64,000 nt of DNA from Hirundichthys speculiger (Eukaryota; Chordata; Actinopteri; Beloniformes; Exocoetidae). The DNA lies in assembly GCA_018398805.1 (NCBI GenBank), contig JAGFBZ010000170.1:1-64000 (forward strand), read 5' to 3'. Shown in pieces: positions 33,101-43,900 of this stretch. How positions within the stretch are numbered: the stretch's first letter is position 1; each line of letters opens with the position of its first letter. The translations under genes and the position numbers were made by a program. Under the pieces are notes generated by a model. The model saw only the letters and a program-made list of their open reading frames with translations. It did not search any database and had not been told where the DNA came from.

Positions 33101-36100
33101 CATTAACTTGCCCAGCCCTAATTGCGATATTCTACCCAGTTAATATCAAAATTAAAAGTAGAGATTAAAAATGAAGTTGCTGTATATGTTCATCAGATGA
33201 TATTGATCATTCAGAGGACAAATTGATTCAAAACAACCTATTTATTGTTTATTATTAGTGTTTTTGCATTTAAGTAACCATTACTACATACTGACAGCAT
33301 TGTAAAAAAATTGATATTAGGAGCTGTAAAAATCGATATCATATTCGGCGGCCGAAAATCGCGATATATTGCCAAATCGATTTTTTTTCACACCTCTAAT
33401 GTTGACTGAGCTACCGTGACTATAAGAAGACGATATAAAAGAAGTAAAGTAGGTCCTGCTCAAGCCGTTTTCCCTCCTAAAGGGGAGCCGCTGTCTGGCT
33501 TAAAGCTTTTTCTCTCATTAGGGGAGTTTTTTCTCGCCACTGTTAAGTTGAATATTCACTCGGAGGTCACGTGTTCCAGGTCTCTGAAGAGCGTAGAGGA
33601 GACAGTTTGTACTGAATTGAATGAAGAGGTCCTTCAACGTCTCACAACTGGAACTGGAGCTTTTATTGCACCATAAAATTTAATTTGAACCTGTGAAGAG
33701 AAGTCAATGGTAATAACCCCTAGGGGTGTGGAAAAAAAAAAAAATCGATTTGGCAATATATCGCGATTTTCGGCCGCCCAATATAATATCGATTTTTTTT
33801 CAGCTCCTAATATCAATTTTTTTTTTTTAGGAAAATTCATGTATTAGACGCATTGTGAATACTTAAATGTGCAAAAACACTAATAATAAACAATAAATAG
33901 GTTGTTTTGAAGCAAATAGTTTTGACTCAATTCGTCCTCTGAATGATCAATATCATCTGATGAACATATACAGCAACTTGATTTTTCATCTTTACTTTTA
34001 ATTTTGGTATTTACTGGGTAGAATATCGCAATATATCATGATAATATCGTATCGTGACCCAAGTATCATGATACATATCGTATTGCGAGGTCCTTGCCAA
34101 TACTCACCCCTAATAACTGCAGAGGACTAACTGAAACACTAAAGGACTGTAACATTAAGTGACAGGTGGCTGAATGTAGGTTCATGCAAATGTGAAAAAA
34201 ATACAACCAACAACAACAGAAACCAAAGGTGTTTGCAGCTGCAGGTGTTTAAGAGGGGGGGTTCCAGGTGCAGATATACTGTGTTGGCCGTGCGGTTCTC
34301 ACCAGGATGCTCAGCCGCGTGGTGTCTGGTTAAACTGGCGGCGCTGGGGAAGAACTTGAAGCAGATGTCACACTGCACCAGGTTCTTGAGCTGCCGCGTG
34401 TGTCTGGCGAACACGTCGGGATGGTTGGTCCGGTTGTGGTACCACAGGCCCGACAGTTGCTACGGCGGCAGACGGGAGACACGCGAGCAAGTTCAGAGGC
34501 AAGTTCAGGCGGGTTTCACATAAAACGAACAGTATCTACGGTTCCGATCTGAACCGGGTCAAAGCAGCACCGCCACAAGGACGAGTTCATCTTGAATGTT
34601 TGGATGGAAATGTGTGGCAGTAAACAATGTGGGGAACCCACGGTTGTCCTCCAGCTGGTTCCAGGTGCAGACCAGTCATCAAAATGGTATTCTCCATCAA
34701 CATAAAGCTCATTTTAGACATGTTATATTCTGATATTTGACATATTCAAACCCGATAGAGGTTCTTTATATTCATATTATCCTGTTGAGAATCTGAATTA
34801 ACTAACCCTGTCACCTCTGGAAATCCAGGACCTCGATTCAAGCGAACAGTCTGGTACCAGGCACCTTATTTATGGAACCAGCTACCAGTTTGGGTTCAGG
34901 AGGTTGACACCACCTCTATCTTTAAAACTAAACTGAAAACATTTCTGTTCAGTAAAGCCTACAGTTAGTCTAAACTATAGTGTGTAGATGCTAATAGTTA
35001 TAGCTACAGTTAGTCTAAACTATAGTGTGTGTAGGGGCTAATAGTTTATAGCTACAGTTAGTCCAAACTATATAGTGTGTAGATGCTAAGTTATAGTACA
35101 GTTAGTCTAAACTATAGTGTGTAGGGGCTAATAGTTATAGCTACAGTTAGTCTAAACTATAGTGTGTAGGGGCTAATAGTTATAGCTACAGTTAGTCTAA
35201 ACTATAGTGTGTAGGGGCTAATAGTTATAGCTACAGTTAGTCTAAACTATAGTGTGTAGGGCTAATAGTTATAGCTACAGTTAGTCTAAACTATAGTGTG
35301 TAGGGGCTATAGTTTATAGCTACAGTAGTCTAAACTATAGTTGTAGTTGCTAATAGTTATAACTACAGTTTAGTCTAACTATAGTGTGTAGGGGCTAATA
35401 GTTATATAGCTACAGTTAGTCTAAACTGTAGTGTGTAGATGCTAATAGTTATAGCTACAGTTAGTCTAAACTATAGTGTGTAGGGGCTAATAGTTATAGC
35501 TACAGTTAGTCTAAACTACTATAGTGTGTAGATGCTAATAGTTATAGCTACAGTTAGTCTAAACTATAGTGTGTAGGGGCTAATAGTTATAGCTACAGTT
35601 AGTCTAAACTATAGTGTAGTGCTAATATTAGCTATAGCTACTTAGTCTAAACTATAGTGTGTAGGGCTAATAGTTATAGCTACAGTTAGTCTAAACTATA
35701 GTGTGTAGGGGCTAATAGTTATAGCTACAGTTAGTCTAAACTATAGTGTGTAGATGCTAATAGTTATAGCTACAGTTAGTCTAAACTATAGTGTGTAGGG
35801 GCTAATAGTTATAGCTACAGTTAGTCTAAACTATAGTGTGTAGATGCTAATAGTTATCTAGTTAAACTATAGTGTGTAGGTCTAATAGTTATAGCTACAG
35901 TTAGTCTAAACTATAGTGTGTAGGGTATAGGCTAATAGTTATAGTCTACATAGTTAGTCTAAACTATAGTGTGTAGATGCTAATAGTTATAGCTAGTTAG
36001 TCTAAACTATAGTGTGTAGGGGCTAATAGTTATAGCTACAGTTAGTCTAAACTATAGTGTGTAGGGGCTATGCTACAGTTGTCTTATAGATAGTTTATAG

Positions 36101-37919
36101 CTACATAGTTAGTCTAAACTATAGTGTGTATAGTGGTTAGTCTAATAGTTATAGCTACAGTTAGTCTAAACTAAACTATAGTCTAAAACTATAGTGTAGA
36201 TGCTAATAGTTATAGCTACAGTTAGTCTAAACTATGTCTAAGTTCTACAGTTAGTGTGTAGGGGCTAATAGTTATGCTAGCTACAGTTAGTCTAAACTAT
36301 AGTGCTGTTAGAAACTGTGTAGATGCTAATAGTTATAGCTACAGTTAGTCTAAACTATAGTGTGTAGATAGCTAATAGTTATAGCTACAGTTAGTCTAAA
36401 CTATAGTGTGTAGATATAGCTACAGTTAAACTATAGTTGTAGGGGCTAATAGTTATAGCTAAGTCTAAACTATAGTGTGTAGGGGCTAATAGTTATAGCT
36501 ACTAGTTAGTCTAAACTATAGTGTGTAGGGTTAGCTAATAGTTATAGCTACAGTTAGTCTAAACTATAGTGTGTAGATGCTAATAGTTATAGCTACTAGT
36601 TAGTCTAAACTATAGTGTGTAGGGTGCTAATAGTTATAGCTACAGTTAGTCTAAACTATAGTGTGTGTAGGGGCTAATAGTTATAGCTACAGTTAGTCTA
36701 AACTATAGTGTGTAGGGGCTAATAGTTATAGCTACAGTTAGTCTAAACTATAGTGTGTAGGGGCTAATAGTTATAGCTACAGTTAGTCTAAACTATAGTG
36801 TGTAGATGCTAATAGTTATAGCTACAGTTAGTCTAAACTATAGTGTGTAGGGCTAATAGTGTAGATAGCTACAGTTAGTCTAAACTATAGTGTGTAGGGG
36901 CTAATAGTTATAGCTACAGTTAGTCTAAACTATAGTGTTGTAGGGGCTAATAGTTATAGCTACAGTTAGTCTAAACTATAGTGTGTAGGGGCTAATAGTT
37001 ATAGTGTGTAGTATTAGGTATAAACTACTATAGTTTAGGGTTAGACTATAGTCTAATAGTTATAGCTACAGTTAGTCTAAAACTATAGTGTGTAGATGCT
37101 AATAGTTATAGCTACAGTTAGTCCTACAACTATAGTTGTAGATGCTAATAGTTATAGCTACAGTTAGTCTAAACTATAGTGTGTAGGGCTAATAGTTATA
37201 GCTACAGTTAGTCTAAACTATAGTGTGTAGGGCTAATAGTTTATAGCTACAGTTAGTCTAAACTATAGTGTGTAGATGCTAATAGTTATAGCTACAGTTA
37301 GTCTAAACTATAGTGTGCAGGGGCTAATAGTTATAGCTACAGTTAGTCTAAACTATAGTGTGTAGGGGCTAATAGTTATAGCTAAGACTAGAGTAGCTCG
37401 TCTTAATTACAGCTTCGTCAAGCTATGCTGCTATAGGCCTACGCTGCAGGGAGACGCCAACATGATCTGCTGAGTGGTGTCTCCACTGCTCTTCTCCCTT
37501 TCCTCCTCCCTTCCTCCTCCTCCAGCTCATTCCATAGTTAATTAGGAGCCACCTCGTTACTGTAGCTGTGCAGTTTTTTTGTGCTGTTTTGCCTCCTCTT
37601 TTCTCGTCTGCTCGGTCCACCAACGACGGCCCCTGTGAGTTTTTGGAAGCATCTTGTGTGGTTCTGCACCATCGTGGACGCCGAGCTCGCTCGCTCCTAC
37701 CTGGTAGGATTTGCTGCACAGCTCGCAGCTGAAGGGCTTGGTCCCGGTGTGCGTGGCCTTGTGCTTGTCCAGCACGGCGGCGCTGGTGAACACCTTGCTG
37801 CAGCTGGCGCACTTGTGGAACTCCTTCGGGTGGCAGTCCTGGATGTGCTGCTGATGCTCCTCCAGCGAGGAGAAGCTGAGGCAACACTTCTGACAGTCGT
37901 GGGGCTCCGACACGTCTGA

Positions 37920-37958
<39 letters not shown>

Positions 37959-40900
37959 CTGGTTTGAAAGAAAATACCGTTTTCCAGCCTTCCATTATCA
38001 AAACAAAACGCAGATTGATCATAACCAAACTCAAAAATGGAGACAAAAGCAGCCAAACACGTTAGTATTCCTCTTAGCTTAAAGCCACTCGATGTAGCAA
38101 TACCACTTCTGACCACATGGGGGCGCACAGATCTGCTGCACCGACAGAGGAGCCACTAAAAACCAGCCATGAAAATGGGTCAGGGGGTTAAAAAGGTGAC
38201 CCCCTGGTGGTCCGTGGTGGTACTGCAGGTGGGCCGTGAGAGGTCATTAAAGTTAAACAAATATGTTTTAAATCCTCGATTTTTTTAAAATATGTTTTTA
38301 ATAACTGTAAAATATTCATGACATAATAAAAAAAACATTAAAAAGTAATAAAACCAACCAGTTTAGTGTTATTCTACTGTCATCTTAACTTAATATGACA
38401 AGTGTCACCTTATTTGTTGACCCCTCACATTAATATCGGATCATGGTTCCTGGTCCTGTATGTTGATCACAGTTGTGATTAAAGGTTTGGGTGGACCGCG
38501 TATATTTTTCACATTTCAAATTGGTCCTTGGTATTCTGTAGTTTGGGAAATGGCTGCTGTAGAAAGAAGCTGAAACGGAAATGACAGTTTTACATGGGCT
38601 GTCCCTTGAATGCTAATGCTAATGCTAATGTGAACCCTGGTTGGTTCAGGATTTAGAATAGTTTTCAACAGATAAAATGGATAAAATAATTGCAGTTTGT
38701 GGTGGTGTAGTATATGGGCAGTAGCAATCATTTTGACAAATAATTGCTCGCAGCAACATTAAAAAAGAATAAGAAAAAAGAATTAAAAATGAACTATTTA
38801 GTAACCCCCCCCCAAAAAATAAATAAATAAATAAACAAATCCTAGGTCACCCTTTTTGACTTCAAAACAGCGAATTTTGCCGAAAGGTGAGGGACCCGAA
38901 GGAGCTCCGCCAGGACTGGCAGCTGCTCGGTGGCCATAACAGCCACGTAACAGCAAGATGGCATATTAATTACTGCGCCACTCCAAGGAAAGATAAGAAA
39001 TAAAAAATAATAACGCTCCATTTGGCCCGTTAGGTCTCACAGCTCAGGAGGACTGTCACTCAAAAGACCACGCCCCTAATTATGCATGCGTCTTTGGCTC
39101 AATATCATTGGACCTTATAATCACCCCCCCCCCCCAATCTGGTCAACTCTTTGGCAGCACTGAAAAGAAAAAGAGGCGTGGTCTCTGTTGGCTGTCATCT
39201 CCAGGTAGATGACGACCTAAACTCTCCAGGACCGGGAGGGCGGAGCCAGAAGCAGCCGGGTCAGGTGTGACCGACGCGCTCTTACGGTGGAAGGTCTGCA
39301 GGTGCACGGTGAGTCCGCTGGCCTGGCTGTAGCCCTTCCCGCACTCGCGACACACGTACGGCCTGTCGCCGGTGTGCGTCCGGACGTGGCGCGTCAGCTC
39401 GATGGACTGGGCGAAGACGGCCTTGCAGTACTGGCACACGTACATCTTGCCTGGAAATGGAAAAAAAAAAAAAGAAGGGTTGGAAGGCAGACGTGGAACC
39501 TTGAATTTTTCGTTACCCGGATGTAAGAGCGGTCGGCGCACCCTCAGAGTGTTTCTTCTTGGTGTGGTACGCCAGCGCGGCCGCCACGCTGAAGCTCATG
39601 TCGCAGTGTTTGCAGTGGTACGGCTTTTCCCCCGTATGCAGCCGCATGTGGTTCTTCAGGGACGAGTTGGCGCCGAACTTGGCTCCGCACTCCTCGCAGA
39701 CGAACGGCTTCTCCTCGAAGTGCTCCGTCCGTTTGTGGTAAATCATACCTGGGAAAGAGGACACGGTGAGTTTGGGCTGGATGTGTCACATGGTTTAGGA
39801 AGGCAACCAACCACAGCAGAGTGAGCGGGGAGCAGCGGGAGGCCCAAACAGGGTGGTGCTCACCTGGACACACTGGAAATAGAAGACTAACAGACCCAGA
39901 GTTTCTGAGTCTCACCTGACGGGTGGGCGAAGGTGCGCCCGCAGAGGTCGCAGGCCACCTTCTTCTTGGGCCGCGCGCTGCGGTGCACCTGAGCCTGGTG
40001 GCGCTGCAGAGCCCGCTGGTTGGCCAGCTTCTCGGGACAGTCGGGACACTGCTGCTCGCACTCCTGAGACATGGAGCAGCGCTTCATGTGGGCCAGCATG
40101 CGACACTTGTAGTCGAAGCTCTTCTTGCACCAGCAGCAGGGATACGGCTTGGAGGCGGAGCCGGAGGAGGGCGACCAGGAGTCCGCCGCGGCGTTTTTGT
40201 CTTTCTCGTCCTCCTCCGAGTGCTCTTTGCTGTCCGACGTCGCCTCCCGCTTGTCCGGCTTCTCCTCGCCGCCGGACTCGTCCTGCTGCTCAGCTGGAAC
40301 AGACGCAGACGTCAGGTTAGAGACGTGAAACGGGTCGAACCGCTCCGAGCAGCCGGGAACGGATCAGGGTTATAATAGTTTTAGATTTTCCATTAGTTTT
40401 AGTTTTTAGTTTAGTTTTTCCAAATTCAGTTCGTTTTAATTCATTTTTAGAGCAGTTTTGCTAGTTTTTATTCGTTTTCGTTTTGAAATACTTAGTTTTA
40501 GTTTAGTTTTTATTAGTTTCAGTATTAGTTTTAGTTTTATTTTGTAAATTAGGGGTGTAATTTTGGTTCGAGTGAAACACTGAACTTTTTGAAGGCTATC
40601 GAATCACAAAGTTGTGTTTACATTCTGGTCTAAATAAACATATTTATCAATGCGTCTTCCCGCTTGTGGTGTTCCTGCGTATTTACTGACCAGCAGCTAT
40701 CTGGTCTCCATGGAAACAGTCCATTATAGTTGCTGTTTTCTCCCGTTCCTTCCCAACGCTGACTGGCCTGCAGCTGTAGCTTCTCTTTCCAGGGGGCTAG
40801 CTTAGGCTAGCTTATCCAGGTAGTCTTGGTTAGCCTTCTTTCCAGGGGGCTAGCTTAGGCTAGCTTATCCAGCCGGTCTTGGTTAGCCTTCTTTCCAGGA

Positions 40901-43900
40901 GGCTAGCTTAGGCTAGCTTATCCAGGTAGTCTTGGTTAGCCTTCTTTCCAGGGGGGATAGCTTAGGCTAGCTTATCCAGGTAGTCTTGGTTAGCCTTCTT
41001 TCCAGGGGGCTAGCTTAAGCTAGCTTATCCAGGTAGTCTTGGTTAGCCTTCTTTCCAGGGGGCTAGCTTAGGCTAGCTTATCCAGCTAGTCTTGGTTAGC
41101 CTTCTTTCCAGGGGGCTAGCTTAGGCTAGCTTATCCAGGTCTTGGTTAGCCTTCTTTCCAGGGGGCTAGCTTAGGCTAACTTATCCAGCTAGTCTTGGTT
41201 AGCCTTCTTTCCAGGGGGCTAGCTTAGGCTAACTTATCCAGCTAGTCTTGGTTAGCCTTCTTTCCAGGGGGCTAGCTTAGGCTAGCTTATCCAGCTAGTC
41301 TTGGTAAGCCTTCTTTCCATTGGGGCTAGCTTAGGCTAGCTTATCCAGCTAGTCTTGGTTAGCTTCTCTTTCCAGGGGCTAGCTTAGGCTAGCTTATCCA
41401 GCTAGTCTTGGTTAGCCTTCTTTCCAGGGGGCTAGTTTAGGCTAGCTTATCCAGCTAGTCTTGGTTAGCCTTCTTTCCAGGGGGCTATCTTAGGTTAGCT
41501 TATCCAGCTAGTCTTGGTTAGCCTTCTTTCCATGGGGCTAGCTTAGGCTAGCTTATCCAGCTGGTCTGGGTTAGCCTTCTTTCCAGGGGGCTAGCTTAGG
41601 CTAGCTTATCCAGCTAGTCTTGGTTAGCCTTCTTTCCAGGGGGCTAGCTTAGGCTAGCTTATCCAGCTAGTCTTGGTTAGCCTTCTTGTGTGAGCTTTTC
41701 AAATGGACTTTCAGATTCGTGGGTTTTTTCTCCTTCAGAAGTATTCCACACATTGTATCACCTGCTTCTACAACAAGTCACTTATTTTTATCGTTAACAC
41801 AGTCATAATCAAAGAAATCCCAAATAGGACTGAGACGCTTTCTCCCAACTTTTGCCGCAGCCATCACTGCTGATCACTTTTTTTATTTTTTTTTGCGGTT
41901 GTTGTTGTACGGTGGAGCGAAGTTATTAGATTTCAAACGTTTATGAGGAAAAAAAATACAAAGACGAAAACGAAGGACGTTCTTGATATTATTATAGTTA
42001 ATTTTAGTTCGTTATATAAACACATAATACAATTTCAGTTAGTTATCGTTTTTAAAAAAACTCTCGTTTTTATTTTATTTCAGTTAACGAAAATGTTTTT
42101 TCAATTCTAGTTTTCATTATTTCGTTCGTTTCCGTTAACGATAATAACGTTGGAACAGATCTTCACCTTCGGGCCGGTCTCCATCGGGCCGGTCTCGTTT
42201 CTCCTCCTCGCCCTCCAGCAGCGACGACAGCGGCGTGGGGAAGCAGGACGGCGCTTTCCGCTCGACGGACCTCAGAAGCTGAAGGAGCGCCGGCTCTCCG
42301 ATCCCTCCGTCTCCCAGTCTGCCCATCAGCTTCTCCAGCGCCGAACTGGGATCAGCCTCCTCGCAGCAGCGACACACAGTCTGCCGGCATCAGAGAGGAA
42401 ACCACAGAACCTCAGACGGCAGCAGGGACGCGCCACACAAACCCACAGCAGGGACGCGCCACACAAACCACACACCTGCGCCGACCCCGCTCTCACCTGT
42501 CTGTCTTCGTCCTCCAGACCGCTCTGGGCCGCCTGGCGCAGCAGCTCCAGTATGGAGGGCACGCCGGAGAGGAGCTCCACCAGGCGGGCGGGGCGCCGCA
42601 GGAGGTCGGCGGGCGCGCCGGGCGGCCCGGCTGCAGGAGCATCTTTCGCGTCCGCCGCGCTCTCCGAGGAGTTGGTTTCTTCCAGCCCTGGGTGAACAGC
42701 GGCGGTGCTTTTACTGCGCATTCATCGGCCTCCAAAACACCTTCTGGACCTGCTGAAACCAACCTGAGGAGTCGGGGAGCTCCACGCGGGCCCGTTTGCA
42801 CGCCGGCACCTCGTCGTCGTCGTCGTCGTCTTCCCCGTCGCGCTCCTCCTTCGGCTCGGCGCTCCTCCTGCCCGAAGCCGAGTCGTCCTTGCTGGCTGAG
42901 GCCGAGCCCTCGCAGCTCCGTCCTCTCCGCCCTGGCGGCTCCGGTGAGGGCGCTGGTCTGCGTGGAGCGGACCGGGTCGGGGGCCTGCTGGGCCACCAGG
43001 GTGGTGAGGACGTTCTTGAAGCCGACGGCCACGTCGAACATCTGCAGGCTGTCTGCGGCGGCGACGATGCGGCCCACGTTGTGTTTGCCCAGGGGCAGCT
43101 TGCCGGTGTAGACCATGTCCAGGAGGCAGCTGAACTCCTGCGAGGAGACCACGGAGGTGTCGATGGAGATGGTGTCGGAGCCATCGAGCAGGGACCTGAC
43201 GGAAACCAGAGCTCCCAGTAAATACAAACCACTAAACACAGTTGGCTCTTCTCTTTCTTTCCTTATAAACTGCTGATAATCAGCGTTTTTATTTCATGTT
43301 CTTCAAGACATGCAAAGGTCAGGTTCTTCTACACGGACTAGAGTCCTGCTATGGCGTCCCACAGGGTTCAGTTCTGGGACCGAATCTTTTTCCCTTTATA
43401 CATACATAAACTTTCATTGCTACGCTGATGATACGCAGCTGTACGTATCTATGAAACCAGAGGAAACAAAACCTTTGGCTAAACTTCAAGGGTTTAATGA
43501 CATTAAGTCCTGGATTGAATTGAATTGAATTGAATAGAGAGCCATTAAGTCCTCCAGCTACTCTGCTGAGATGGGTGCAAATTTTAAGGTGGCTTAAATG
43601 TTGCTCCAGTGGACTTGAATTACTGGCTGCCATGGTTCGTTTTTACTGAACCTGGTGGCTAGAACGGCTAGTAGCTACCTCATATGTTCAGTATCAAGCC
43701 AAAAAAGCTGCCAAAGAAGGTCACTAGCTGTACTTTAACTCTCCATTGTGCCCTTACCTTTAAAAGCTTGCAAGAAACAATTTGCACTGTTTAAATAAAT
43801 GAAACTATTTTTCTCAATCAATCTTTTATTCATTTTGTCCAGCATTAGCAAGCTGCCTGTCAGCCATATAATGTGTAATTGATGCTTTCAGTTCAATTAA

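Noticed and set aside
34959..37385. CRISPR-like array
   Set aside because: 45-bp units are contiguous with no unique spacers, in a eukaryotic intron.
40795..41690. CRISPR-like array
   Set aside because: Units are head-to-tail without spacers; a minisatellite.
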